NCBI GenBank assembly: GCA_900074885.1
Contig: FJUW01000043.1
Span: forward strand, 372,001-436,000
Direction: 5' to 3'
DNA from: Rhynchosporium graminicola
Taxonomy: Eukaryota; Ascomycota; Leotiomycetes; Helotiales; Ploettnerulaceae
Length of the DNA: 64,000 bases
Within the stretch, counting starts at the first letter, position 1; the number at the start of each line of letters is the position of its first letter. Of the stretch, positions 1 through 11,636 are shown one piece after another. The position numbers were made by a program, and so were the translations under genes. Under the pieces are notes generated by a model. That model searched no databases, had not been told where the DNA came from, and worked only from the letters and a program-made list of their open reading frames with translations.

Positions 1-832
1 TATGGGCCCTTGGGTAAAGGACTGTGCCAAGAGCTCCGGATTCTCGGCCCTCAGAGACTGAAATGTGGCGAAATGGAAGGTGAATGGCATCTCCTCAGTG
101 AATGGCTTCGAGCACGATATGGTGTTCGAGTAAATTTTGAGGGGCTGCATCATGTTGAGCTTCCTGAATTATAATGTGATGAGAGATAGTCGTGAAGGTA
201 TACGGTGCAACAGTGATCAGACGATCTGAGGAGACCATACAGAAGGGAAGAAGGTGAATATATGCATGAGAGACTATCCTATTTCCCTACCCCGTCTACT
301 TTATGATGGCGGCTTGGGTGGCTACAACGATTCCATGCAATAATTTACTTCAACTGCTATGGCCAACCCTAGATATCGGGACTCGGGTGGTAACTTATGC
401 GACAGGTGGGGGTCAAGTTTACATTGTCACCTGCGTTTCTTCCTTTACCCTCGAATATCCGCGTGCAACTTCGTTCGGCTTTTGGTTCCCAGCGGCTTCA
501 ATCACTAATGTGTCACCATCACGGAGTAGCAAGTTCACAAAATATTGTATCAGCCAGGTCAGATGTACCGTATGCCTAGATGCTTTGTACAACTCAGATA
601 TCGATCACCGAGCTTTTATCCTCTCGACTGCCATTTAACGATCATCCAAGATCCTTCCTTTCTATCATCTCCCATTCAGCGATATGAACCTGATACAGGC
701 GGCTCATAGATCCCAACTTCAATAAATGATCTTGCCCAGTATTCAGGATTTCACTCAGAGACTGTCCCTCCTGTCGATAGTCCTCAGTGGATGGCTTCCT
801 GCTTATGGCTTTGAGACCGTTTCGCACGATCG
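1..832. other. no supported gene
   Basis: Only short, mutually overlapping reading frames are present. None has recognisable domains or a clear splice pattern. The right end holds the 3' flank of the minus-strand gene that stops at 833. Confidence 0.4.
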
Positions 833-2279
833 CTATCTTTGAAGATTTCTGATGTAATCTTTCAGGTAGAGAGGGATGTCTTCCCCAAAAAAGGCTTCAA
901 CAACGTCCCACTCAGAGAGTATTTGTAGACAGGCAAGTAAAGAATCCAACTTGTGGTTCTCCCTCTCACTGGATGGTAGTGTTTGTTGTATCATGAGACC
1001 ACAATATGCCACAGTTGCAAGTCGGAAAGCTTGCTGGATGCTATCAGGTGTGATGGGCTTCTTAGACATCATCGTCATTTTCTCCAGTTCGACAATGCTG
1101 CGGTGAGTGCTTATAGAGTCAGCTGCTGTCTCGCAAAAAAATAAGACGCTTACTCGGACCAGCCAAACTTTTCTTCGTACCAATCTCGTAGCAGAAGACT
1201 ATCGAAGTTGGCATGCTTCAGGCATGCAAAGCAGAAATTGTAGGCTTGGACGCACAGGTACTCGATATATTCCGCATCTGAGTGTAATGAAGTCCCGAGC
1301 TGGAGGAACGTTCGTGCAACATTCATGGAGTAGCAGTACTTCTTACGCAATCCGGCTTCGCATAGTTCCTGTCCAGAATCAGCATGTCTGCCTTTAATCG
1401 GACACTTCATATATACCCTTATCTGGGCAAAACACGAAGATGCGAATTCAATGCTTATCTGGTTTCCTGTTTGTGTATTGTATCGTTGTACAGAGTTCGA
1501 AAAATCCTGATCTCCTTGTCCAAAGTAGAACGCCCACGATTGATCGATAGCCTCATTTGCACTGAACTCCCACTTGATGCAACAGAGGAGGAGGCGTTGA
1601 TGGGAGGTGAGCTGGACCGCAATACTCCATAGTATCTTTCGGGCAGCGTGAGAAAGGGCGATCGACGAATCGACGAGGATATCTGGCTGAATTTCTACCG
1701 TCCACAGTTCTTCCAGCGCGGTACAGGCAACACTGAAGATATACGGCTCTGGGAGTGGTGTTGATGTTCGTTTGATTTCCTGGATATGTCAGCACGTCTC
1801 CACGAGCATAGTGAGTCAGAGGTGCTCACCAACATCTCGGAAACTCGTTTGAAATCGGTGAAGTCGGATGAAGAGAGGTCGAATGACAATTCCCCTTGAC
1901 GAACAGGAGGTGTAGGTGCTTGTTTGATGGAGAGAATGGGAGCAGACGGCGATAACAATTTGAATTTGTATACTTTCGTCTCCGTGACGTTAATGGCACA
2001 CTGATGATAGACTTGCTGGGTATCTCACGTAGCATTAATAGAAGGATTACTTTTGTCAAACAGTGGCGTGTGAATTCCGCTGAGCGCGACAACAAAACCC
2101 AAAGCAGGTATAAATGAAATGTTACTAATGCTTTCAAAGAGCAGACCAACGTTGAAGATGATAGCTGCACATAGGATAGAAGTACCCTTCAAGAGCAAAG
2201 CGATCCCGTCGAGGATGGTCCAGAACGCTTCGACGAAAAGTCGAGATGGCTGTTCCGCGACAGGTATAATGCTTGACAT
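833..2279 (-). CDS. hypothetical multi-exon protein with hydrophobic N-terminus
   Basis: No family is recognised. The start (MSSIIPVAEQP, 2279) opens an exon with a long hydrophobic stretch (about residues 20-65, with WTILDGIALLLKG and IFNVGLLFESI), which suggests a membrane anchor. Reading continues through spliced exons. One intron has a GTGAGC donor near 1830 and a CCAG acceptor near 1780. The next exon contains ARKILWSIAVQLTSHQ, SWAFYFGQGDQDFSNS and YCYSMNVARTFLQLG. A further GTAAGC donor sits near 1153 with an acceptor at the CGCAG near 1100. The last exon contains ITPDSIQQAFRLATVAYCGL and ends at 833 (LKDYIRNLQR). The frame stays open across these joins, which supports one gene. The junction near 2050-2000 is the least certain. 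The helical C-terminal half resembles fungal proteins of unknown role. Confidence 0.6.
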
Positions 2280-2545
2280 GTTAGAAGTATTCTTCCGTGA
2301 GAGTCCGTGAGAGCGATCCAGTGGTTGGGTACTGTCTTATGGGTGTATTTAGAACAAAGTCGTCGTCTCGAAATTGGGAAGTAGCTTGTTCTTACAAATT
2401 TTCCACCAGATTTAAATCGAAAAGACAGAGGTGTGAGCAGAGAATTTTTGTTTGTAGTAGTATTCAAGAAAATGGATGGTGAAAAGTAGGTGGGGATAGA
2501 AAAAGTATTCAGAAGGCCTGTGATACCTCGTCCTATCTACCTGAG

Positions 2546-3553
2546 CTATACATTATCGTGGAACATGATTCCACGGCGCTTCCTTGCATTCAGAGGCTTC
2601 CAAACCAGCCCGGAAACATGCCTGCCGATAATAGTCCACACGAACCTAGTGAATTGGCGCCGCATATGCTCAAAAAATCGCTTCCATCCACCATCATGCT
2701 CAGCAAGAAGGATCCCACCTCCCAGCACTCCCCTAATTATGTATCAGTGGGTCTGGTGCTGTGACTGGGGGCAACCCTCCCCCACTACGAATCCTGCTTC
2801 AATATCTACCAGTTTCGCAACGTACGATAAACTGCAGTCTGTACACACATCCATTTCATTCAACATCGGGTCGCCAGCCTGGGCCATCTAGATATACGTA
2901 CAATCCTGACTTCGCTTCAGACGAAAGAATGCCGTGACTGCTTTGTGAATTCTCGAATCATCAATCTTCCCGAAAGCCTCCCCTTCAATGCTGATTCGTG
3001 TATCTGTATTGGAGGGCTACATCCACTAATCAAAAACAGCCGCCCTCCTCTACGGATATCAGGACCCTCGGCTGTTATCCGGATGCTAGTGGACGAATGC
3101 CTTCTTAACCCATATTTCCACAGCCAGGTAAGACATCTCCAAGGATAATTGCCAAAACGCTCAGCCAGAATCAAGGTTCCTACCAGAGATACTTCCAAGA
3201 TACATGCGTCGGCCATGGTATATTGATTGTCTCCAGATAAGAGAAAGACTACAGGCAATGTCTCTGACAAAATTCTGAAGTCACACTGGAAAGATATTAA
3301 TAGATACTACTGAAGATGGGTAGAGGGTACATACAATCGTCGGCTCGTCAGTGTCTGGAGATTTGATAGCAGACGTCCTAGTAAGACTCTTCAATGAGGC
3401 GGAAACTAGAGACTTGATGGAGTCGTCCATTGTCCTGCAATCAGGTGCTGCGCAGCGGATGAGCGTGATGCACGTCTTCTCTAATGGATGACCGATTCGG
3501 TCGGTGGGAAGATGAAGTAAGGCGAACCAGGACAGCAGCGGTGAGAGCTTCAA
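2546..3553 (-). CDS. hypothetical spliced protein, model uncertain
   Basis: Several coding-like minus-strand segments lie in a row. The first is 3553-3330 (MKLSPLLSWFALLHLPTDR...), which ends at a GTATGT donor. The second covers about 3270-2917 and contains CILEVSLVGTLILAERFGNY. The third covers about 2890-2720 (MLNEMDVCTDCSLSYVAKLV). The fourth covers 2728-2546 and contains GGWKRFFEHMRRQFTRFVW. I could not join them all in one frame and recognise no domain. It may be one gene, two genes or decaying sequence. Confidence 0.35.
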
Positions 3554-4211
3554 TGAAATGATAAGGCCGTATGCAGTTTGCCTCGTTCTGTAGCTTCTAC
3601 TTATACATTGACCTGGTTCTCACAAGAAAATTGCGTACATCTCTCAGCACGGGTAAATGTTTACAATAACCACTTTCGAGGACTTTGAGGGGGATCACAG
3701 CCAGGAGGTCGGCATAGAAGTGGTGCCAGGTAAGACCAGCCGCCTTTGGATCCGTTGAACTACATTCGGACCTCTATTAGCATCATCAAAAGAACAATCT
3801 TTATCCTATGTGCAAGCCGAGGACGGGTTTCGGGAACATCACGATCCATAGACTTGATGCAGGCCAGGAACCAACTAAGAAGACGAACTCGCGTGGGATG
3901 CCAATATAGACCAAAATCCCGGACGTGGTTTGAGGGGTGGGGCGGTGGACTTCTGGCTGCGCTAACTTATTTTTGGTTGTAGGCGATCACTTGTGATGAG
4001 AATTGCACTGATTTGGCTAAGCGCCTTTTGGCTGCGCCGAACAAGAAGGTCTGGTGTTGCCTGTCACCACATCTTTCCTAATTACAACAATGTGTTTATG
4101 TTCAGAGCTTCAAAACCTACACACAAAGGACTCTGGTGATGATCAAGCGGTATGAACATCTAGTGTGGAATATATATGTGGTACTGACCAGATTAAAAGC
4201 TTCTTGTACAC
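3554..4211. other. intergenic, nothing recognised
   Basis: No supported gene. One 78-codon plus-strand frame (3746-3982) has no family resemblance. The last 60 bases are the leader of the next gene. Confidence 0.4.
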
Positions 4212-5805
4212 GTGGAGAAAATATTAGCTCTTGTACATGAGTTCGTCACGAGGAAACGTCTCACAGCACAACTCCCATTTATATTGAAGAGAAGGAAGTC
4301 TTTATCGACAAATGCAGAGAAACGAACAGCTAAGATATTTACGTATGACCCCAACGAATACAACATAAATGTGCTCCTCAAGAACAACTCGAAGAAATGG
4401 GAGGAGGAACCATCATCGTTTTGGATCCAACATCAGGGTCATCAGAGTTTTGAATCCGACAACCCTCTACATCTGATTATATTTGCTTGCTTACAGCTCG
4501 AACAAACGGATGCGCATACACGCATTCTCCGCAGATTCTACACCTTAGTCCTGTACCGACTGCGAGAAAGCCAACCCGTGAATGAGGATGCCGAGTCCAT
4601 CGCTCAATTGCTTCATGACTTCCTCCATGCGGATCAATGTGGAGGCCATGAGACACTGCAAACACTCGTTGACTCAGTTGCAGGTCTCATACAAGCAGGC
4701 TCAAGATATCACAATATTGCGGAGAGGTTGGGAGTTGGGAGTCTCTTTCTTCTTGGCGAGGACGTTGCACGGACGACGTGAGTTATCAGTCTTAATTGAG
4801 AAGCATAGTACTCATGGCGCTGTAGTTGGGAGAGATGGCTACCCAAGGAAGGCGAGCTGTTCGAGCAGGCGATGGATCATCTGTCTGCAAATGGGATTGT
4901 GGAATCAGGGAAAGCATATGAGCCACTGGCATTGAAGGCGATCGCACACCTTGTTGACCGTAAGGAACTTTATGTACACTTCAGAAGTCTCAACTGACCA
5001 ATTAGACCTACCAGAACCTGCTTGGGTCGTCGAATGTGTTCCTGCAACCCAAAGACCCTCAAAACGAAGTTGCCCACCATCAAAGCCAAACGCCAAACGC
5101 CAGCGGGGAGCTGTTCTCCGTAAGCGCGACCTCACTCAACTTTCATGCGGCGAGGCCAGTAAAACTTCCACGTTTCACAACGCGATATCGCCTCGAGATA
5201 GATCTACCACGGCCGCTACTGTTGACTCCCACTGTGCTAGTAACGATCTGTCAGACCCAATAGAGACCAACGGCCAGTTTCGGGCATCCCAACCACTTGG
5301 TTGGGATCATGAATTTACACATGCAACGACGTACACTCAAGGGGTTTGTAAGAACGCCTTCCAGCATATATTGCCAATTGTTGGGCAGGTTCTACCTCCC
5401 GGTGGTCAAGAACCGTCCTGTCTAGGCATTGGTCATGTGGATGGAACAGAAATCGTTAGAGAGCCCGAGCAGGTCCGTTATTCGAATTGCCGAGTCACAA
5501 ATGGGATACAGCTGGTGCAAAGTGACGGAAGCTGGAACACCCCGCCGAATACAAAGTTTTATCCATTGAATTGGGATCAAGACTGGAATCAGATTCTAGG
5601 CGAACTCGGAGCAGGACGCATACCTCTGAACTGGGACCAAGAGTTCTCTAACCTCGATCTAACATCGAGTACGCCCCTGGAGCACTCAGCTTGTCTTCCA
5701 AGCAATGAGGCTTTGTGGCTAGGATCTGAGGCTACGTATTCGAACGGTCACGGAGAAAGCGACAGCATAGAGCCTGACAGAAATTTGGATATCCATGTCG
5801 AGTAA
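4212..5805 (+). CDS. hypothetical 499-aa protein with C-terminal WDQ-type repeats
   Basis: Three exons join exactly in frame: 4212-4777, intron with GTGAGT donor and TGTAG acceptor, 4826-4959, intron with GTAAGG donor and ATTAG acceptor preceded by a CTGAC branch site, then 5006-5805. The total is 1500 nt including the stop. The N-terminal two thirds is helical and charged (KRLTAQLPFILKRRKSLS; WERWLPKEGELFEQAMDHL). A basic stretch follows (RPSKRSC...KRQRGAVLRKR), a candidate nuclear localisation signal. The C-terminal part has a short motif repeated at least three times: PLGWDHEF, PLNWDQDW and PLNWDQEF. No catalytic family is recognised. A nuclear scaffold or regulatory role would be a guess. 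Confidence 0.7.
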
Positions 5806-5822
5806 CACGTCAATGCTGAGCA

Positions 5823-6402
5823 TCATCCCCCAAAAACCAACGTTTCGAACTTCCCACCTCCTCCGGAAGAGTGCAAATACACCAAATCACCCCGCCAGAG
5901 AACCGCGTCGCCAGCCTTCAGATCAATGCGGCTTTCCTCCCAACCAACCGCCGAAGCACTCTCAGATGTATGTTTATGTGATTTCGCTAGGAAAATGAAC
6001 AACCCATTGGCAGGGCTGAGGTCTGTAAGCGCGACAGTGACGTAAACCTCGCCCTTTAATCCTGTCTTCATCTTTGTTGGGTCTGGATTTGTCTCGTGGA
6101 AAATGCCGATGTTGATAGACTTAGGAGGCGGGACAGACTGTGTTTCGAGCAACTGCGCGAGCTCGCCATGTTTTCCATATTCCTACTATGATTAAATGCA
6201 TACAGAGTGAGGGCGCATTGTCCGAGCTTACTTTGATGAAATGTTCTCGAATCTTGACGCAGACAGGAGGAACCGTGAATTCAGTGAATTTCTCCCGCTT
6301 TACCGAGGTTACCAACCCTCCCGGCATTGTATCTGCCGCTTTCTGAGCTAGTTCCGTGGGGACAGCGTTGCGAATGATTGCGTATCCATTAACGTCTGCC
6401 AT
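5823..6402 (-). CDS. phytanoyl-CoA dioxygenase (PhyH)-like protein, 176 aa
   Basis: Two exons (6402-6232 and 6182-5823) join in phase 0 across a 49-nt GTAAGC...TAG intron. The start MADVNGYAIIRNAVPTELAQ matches the usual opening of PhyH-fold 2-oxoglutarate/Fe(II) oxygenases (DGY-V/I-I plus a helix). Later parts, VYVTVALTDLSPANGLFIF followed by SHKH, and LKAGDAVLWRGDLVYLHSS, match the double-stranded beta-helix strands of the family (L-D-x-x-x-x-NG, GSHK, L-x-x-GD). The protein is much shorter than typical PhyH enzymes (about 280-300 aa). The iron-binding HxD is not evident, so it may be a degenerate or non-enzymatic member. It ends 18 bp from the end of the convergent gene at 4212-5805. Confidence 0.65.
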
Positions 6403-8562
6403 TATCCGCAGAAGTATACTGCTGCTGGCTTGTGAGAGGGGTGTGCAGTGGGAGAAGATTGAGGTCTCCCAATTCCGCAGTCGGATGGCAGGGTGACTTT
6501 GAAAATGGCTAGCCCGGATTCGGCAAGAACTGGTAAATTGCCACGTGTTTTTCGCCATTCTTGCGATATCAAATAAATTTTACATCCGCGAATTACCACG
6601 CAAAATACTGTGGAAATATGTGGTAAAAGAGACTACGTCAAGGACATTCATCCAACCCTTCATTCCGCCCACATATACTAATTTGATACGGCCATTGTCA
6701 CGCGATGAAGTATGGAGAAGATCTTATCGCCGACAACGAAGATATAAATATGGTAGGTCTGATTAGCTCACCTGACCTCACACACGCAATCACAGACCGG
6801 GATGATACAGGAGCGACTAGGTACATGGGCGAATATTCATCAGTGGCATGGGTAGCATCGAGTACAGACGAGAACTTGACGAGAGGTCATACTAGATTAT
6901 GTTGCCATTCTATCTAATGCCCACCTTTGAACTTGTTTTTTCTTCTTATAACAAGCGGGTCCTGTTGGTCATGCGATTACTTGAAGTATTTTGGATTTCC
7001 ATTTCGGATCTCATCAAATATTAGGCTACGGGCCGGGGCGTGCTGATCGGATTGGCATCACATTGCTTACTCAAGATACACTCCCTATGCAGAACACCCC
7101 TCGAATATTGTCTTGTGAGCGATATCCTGCACTGTACGCCGGAGACGTCAGAATTCTGACTCGCTTGAAATTTGGGATGTTATCTACTTTATGTTGTCAA
7201 GCGTTTTTCGCAGCCTTGGCTAGCATTCCTTCACTTCATACTCTATTCGAATAACATATACAATTTACAAGGACTAGCAGTCGTTCCGAAAACGCGCATC
7301 CTCACTTGCATAACTTAAATTGAGAGGATTTCTCGCAACAGAAGCTAGCTAAACCTAGACCAACGTTCTGCTCACCTGCTAGAACGGGTTCTGTGGATGG
7401 AGATGTTAGCACTATTCTTGACGAAATGCCGAGTCAATTAACCCTTCAAATGACGCAGAATTACAGTGACCCCTCTCAATAGTTGCGTTATCTCTTATTC
7501 AAGCATCCTGCCGAAGTGTTACCCATATCCATATGTACGGCTTTTGAAGCCAGCAAATGAGCAAACGTACACAGAGGCGTCAAGATTCCAGCGCTGCTCG
7601 GACGATTCAAGAGGTGTGCTAGCAAGCCTCAGCAACAAGCCAGAGGCAGATATTACTTGAAACGCACATCCGACAGCTAGTCTGGTGTTGCAGAAGCAGT
7701 AGCTAGCACGAAATCGACCGCCTCGGCTGACCAGCCTTCGGTAGAAGCCTCCAAGGTATTTCTCTTTTCATTCATCATTTGCAACACGATTGTGCTTATG
7801 GACCCCGAATCTGCCGAGGTATGCTCGTCCTCATCCGGATTGTTGGTGGGATCGGAACTGTAGTTAGAGCTACAATGCTTCTTGGATTATGTTTCTGTTT
7901 CTCACCAATCTTAATCCCGCCTTTCGAAAGCGTTCAGCAGTGTGCCGTTCGGGTGATATCCGAAAAGACTACCCTGCACGCTAGGGAGAGGTTCACTTCA
8001 TATAGTATGAAGAGCTATCCCGCCCGTAGATACGTGCTTTGAGTTGCCAAGACCTGCCGCGCCTATCGGTCGATGGAGCTGATGGTGGTCTGTTTTGGAC
8101 AAGTGAGTTGAAGCAGCTGGTGGGAGGTGGATCGACTTGCAAAGGGAATTTGGTGATCTTTCTCTCGACGAGCTAATGTTTCTTGAGTGCTTGTTCTGTT
8201 GGGGAGGACTTTGAATGTAGATGAACAGCGTGGTTTGACTCTGGTTGAAGAGTAATTTTCTCTGAGATTCCGAGGGAGGCGTTTCTGAGTGGTTCGAGAG
8301 TTGGTTATGTTTTGTTGTGGAGTTGAGGTAGTACAGAAGCTTGGTGCTTCTGCTGCTGCTGAGCTTCTGAAGCCTTCGTCATCACTACCAGCATTTGCTC
8401 CCGATTCCCTGACACTGTTGTTGTGCAAAACCACAAAACTGAACCACAGTCCTCCACGATCCCGGCTGAGCCACCACACCCTCACCCATCTCCCCCAACA
8501 AACGCTTCGAAGTCCACAGCGCCAACAAAGCGCGACACTTCCTCACCACCTCTCCCTGGGCC
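6403..8562. other. long intergenic region, nothing supported
   Basis: Short frames only on both strands, with no splice chain or domain. The sequence is of mixed composition without obvious tandem repeats. About 2.1 kb without a supported gene. Confidence 0.4.
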
Positions 8563-8691
8563 TCAGGCTGGGATACCCATCGTCTGCAGCTTGTCTGGGA
8601 TGCCATTGTACTGCATGCCACGGCTTCCATCGCGCTGCATAAAGAATCCGAAGTCGCGCTGTGAAGGCGAGTGTTGATTTTGTTCGCCCAT
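8563..8691 (-). CDS. possible 42-aa start exon or micro-ORF
   Basis: The ATG at 8691 lies in a strong fungal context (CACCATGG). It opens a short frame containing RDFGFFMQRDGSRGMQYNG and stops at 8563. It reads more protein-like than the overlapping, longer, low-complexity frames. It may be the first exon of a spliced gene whose remainder I cannot place. No family is recognised. Confidence 0.25.
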   Translation of the reverse strand: MGEQNQHSPSQRDFGFFMQRDGSRGMQYNGIPDKLQTMGIPA

Positions 8692-9067
8692 GGTGCAGGG
8701 GTGAAGCAAGGCGGCTCACGCTGGAAGTATCCGATCGAGGCTCTCATTCATGCTTGTTCGACATGCATTTATCCAGCTGCAGCATTTCACCTAAACTGAA
8801 CTACAAACATAGCGTGATTCTTTTTCCCCCCGGAGCGGAAGCGCTTCATCCCTCAAAGCTAAACATCTTGTGGATCATAGCTAAGTCGAATAAGCATTCA
8901 ATTATAGCCGCTTATGTAAGAAGGCGCGCGATGTCCTTTGGGTCTTGATTTTGGCCTGTTCGGAAATAAACTTAGCGGTAACATCTCCGCCTCCAGCCTT
9001 TCCTTCTTGACATCTTCCGTACGCACTCCCCGTATCTGAGAACGCAACCTTTCATCCGTGTGACATC
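8692..9067. other. intergenic, candidate promoter region
   Basis: This separates the divergent candidate at 8563-8691 from the zinc-finger gene at 9068. It is pyrimidine-rich near the right end (TCTCCGCCTCCAGCCTTTCC), as in fungal leaders. No other feature is seen. Confidence 0.35.
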
Positions 9068-10650
9068 ATGCCACTCAATATTGCAACATCTCTAGAAATT
9101 CTTGGGGAGCACGTACCCATTCCTAGCTCTCCAGATACTCCCCAAATATCGCGTCGAAGCAGAAGTAGGTTACTTCGCAATCAGGTATTCTGATTGGAAA
9201 GCTAATCATACTCACCAGGATTACAGCATGCTGCCAGGAATGACCGTCCCAAACTGGAAACGAGAGAACAAAATTCGAGCCGCAAACGCCATCGTGGCGG
9301 GTCGCAGGATCGCAATGACGACACAAACAGGCTTGTACGAGTGTGCTGTACTGAGGGGGTATCTTGTGAATGGGCTAAACTGGCTATGCTTCAAGGGAAG
9401 ATGATAAGCAACCTCATGAGCCGCGTCTCGGTATTGGAGGAGAGGATCAGCATGTGCGACCTTCCGCAAGCTATTCCTCGAACCCAACACTCACTCACGG
9501 CCGAACACGCATCAAACTCTTTACATTCTAGGAAATACGTTTGCCCTGTCGAGAATTGCGGGAAATCTTTCAAAAGATCGGACAACCTTTCTCGACACAT
9601 TATGGACGCAAAGAGCCCCGAACACATGGAAGTAGCGCTCAACCTGAATCAGACATACTGTGTCCCATGCCAGAAAGATTTCAAACGACCGAGTGATTTC
9701 ACCCGCCACGAAAAGAACAACCACAAGGAAACGTACAAAGTAAGGCTCCAATGGGTTGAGAACGGCCCTGTTGATGGGTATGTCACGCGAATGCCAAGTG
9801 AGTCCACCCATGTTAGACTCTGCGTCACATTTTCCTCTACTGGAGCACACATACGTTTCCATGCCGAAGCTTTGAACTGTGGCTAAGGTAACATCCAACT
9901 ACAGAATCGTCCATGCCAGTTACAGGACCAGCGTCGAGGCTCACGGAATGTGCATCCGACCAGTAGGGTTTCCCACTTGGAGTTGTTCGACGTATGTTAA
10001 CTAGATCAGCTCGCAGAGTCGCAATAATGACAACAGCTCGGGGAGTATTGGGGCAACTCAACAGAGGCAAGTTATCTGGTAATCATCCATCCCGATTTCT
10101 CTCCTTCAAGGCTAATCATGTAAGCTCTCAACACTCTTTTGATATCCTTTCTCGAGCATTATATGCTCATGTCGGTTCCCAGGCCGATTCGCATATACCA
10201 ATCCCTCAAGATGATGCCGACCACCAGCGAGACCATACGACCACCAAACCAGGGGCATTATTCAAAGAGAACATCCCGGACGACAATGACAACACGACAT
10301 ATGCAGTCGATGTTTGTGCAGCAGATACTCACGTTCCGTTCTCAGATGGGACCGTGTTTCAATATGAGGGAGCGTCTGCTGAACCTCCCTTCTTGCCACA
10401 AAGCTTTTTTGACCTGAGTCCCTATGATCTTCCAACGTCGCCGAAGTATGGGTCTACTTCTTGCATTCAATCCGTTTACGACAGTAGCCAATCTCCTTTA
10501 CTACCCCCGAGTTTCTTCGATTTAGGACCATACGATATGCAAAGTGTGGGCGACAAGGGATTTGTTTCATTCCCAGACCATAGTGAAACGTGTGCTAGTG
10601 GGTCTGGCTCACATTCCAGTCTCTTTGATATGGAATCATGTAATGTCTGA
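9068..10650 (+). CDS. C2H2 zinc-finger protein, probable transcription regulator
   Basis: Exon 1 (9068-9164, MPLNIATSLEILGEHV...) joins at phase 1 across a GTAGGT...CACCAG intron (9165-9218) to a basic exon (RPKLETREQNSSRKRHRGG). A classical finger follows: YVCPVENCGKSFKRSD then NLSRHI (C-x4-C-x12-H), and then a second finger, YCVPCQKDFKRPSDFTRH (C-x2-C). A short coiled segment (NLMSRVSVLEERIS) precedes them. Further introns follow: a GTGAGT donor near 9798 with an ACAG acceptor near 9903, and another near 9960-10009. The C-terminal tail carries a duplicated motif, LPQSFFDLSPYDLP and LPPSFFDLGPYDM, an acidic-hydrophobic pattern like activation motifs. It is probably nuclear and DNA-binding; targets are unknown. 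Exon limits in the middle are approximate. Confidence 0.75.
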
Positions 10651-10866
10651 GCCGTGTTAAGCAGCCGGCTATTCATGGAAGCGTAGCCGGCTGCAACTAT
10701 ACTGTGCACCAAGGTTTCAATTTTTCTCAAAAGCCTTTCTGGATTATGCCACTTGAAATGATACTATAACTGAAATAAGCGTCTTCATATCATCCTACAG
10801 TGACTTTAGTCGCGATTTCAACCTCATTTACCAGATATGAAGGCGGAATTGTGTATGCAGCACAAG

Positions 10867-11636
10867 CTATGGTGAGCTCCTTTCATGTTTCCAAATTATA
10901 AAGTCACCAGAGCGTAAGCAATCGGCTCCTCCCACCTCAATTATCTTATCCCCTAAATCAGGGATCATCCTTCCTCGATTGGAAAACCCGTTCAAAAGAT
11001 AGGACACAGCGATCAATGGCGCCTCCGTGGGAGGAGGTCTTGGAAGCCAGGGGGCTGAACGATTGAGCCAATGCGTGCAAACGAAGCTGGACCAAAAATT
11101 AGATAGTGCAACGATACGTCGTGGTAGGAATGCAGTACATATCACCTCCATTTGCTTCTACTGTCCCGTTGTCGGAGTAGTGGTTAACATCAATTGCCCA
11201 TTGCACAGCCCTGTCCCCTCCTAAATGAACGCTGTAGGCTCCAACAAGCTTCGACTCTGCTGCAATCTCTTTCCATTCCCTATCCCGCGACATCCCTCCT
11301 CGCTGTGTTCCAACTTTGAAGGCCTGGTAGCCAGTGATCCGAAAATCATCGTTTTGCGCGGCGAACAGGATCGCTTTGACAGCCTAAAGGGCCTTGTTAA
11401 ATACAATCATCAAGTAGAGGATGGGCCCTTACTTCATTCAGGATGATGTCCCTCCTAACAGACTCCAAGGCCTTCATATCTCTCAACAGAGAGGGCTCAA
11501 GTGATGTGAGGTCCGTGGCTCTTTTCAGCAAAATGCATCCATCACTCACCAGAGCCTTGACCACTTGCTCTAGGGATTCTTCAAGGAGCATTTTCTTCCC
11601 ATTAAGTAAGAGCACTTCAATCGTGGCTAGATCCAT
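10867..11636 (-). CDS. hypothetical protein, possible PhyH-like
   Basis: The first exon (MDLATIEVLLLNGKKMLLEE... then VSDGCILLKRATDL) ends at GAA|GTAAGG near 11430. It resumes after TTTAG as AVKAILFAAQNDDFRITGYQ and continues to NGGDMYCIP near 11130. Another frame downstream, about 11100-10867, contains GGADCLRSGDFIIWKHE. The N-terminal dG-x-x-L-L pattern and the late L-R-S-GD-F-I-I-W resemble the PhyH-like gene at 5823-6402, but no iron ligands are visible. The link between the last two segments is unresolved, so the 3' end is approximate. Confidence 0.4.

Noticed and set aside
8063..8485. 140-codon minus-strand frame
   Set aside because: Serine/threonine/arginine-rich low complexity with overlapping frames on both strands; no domain or splice support.
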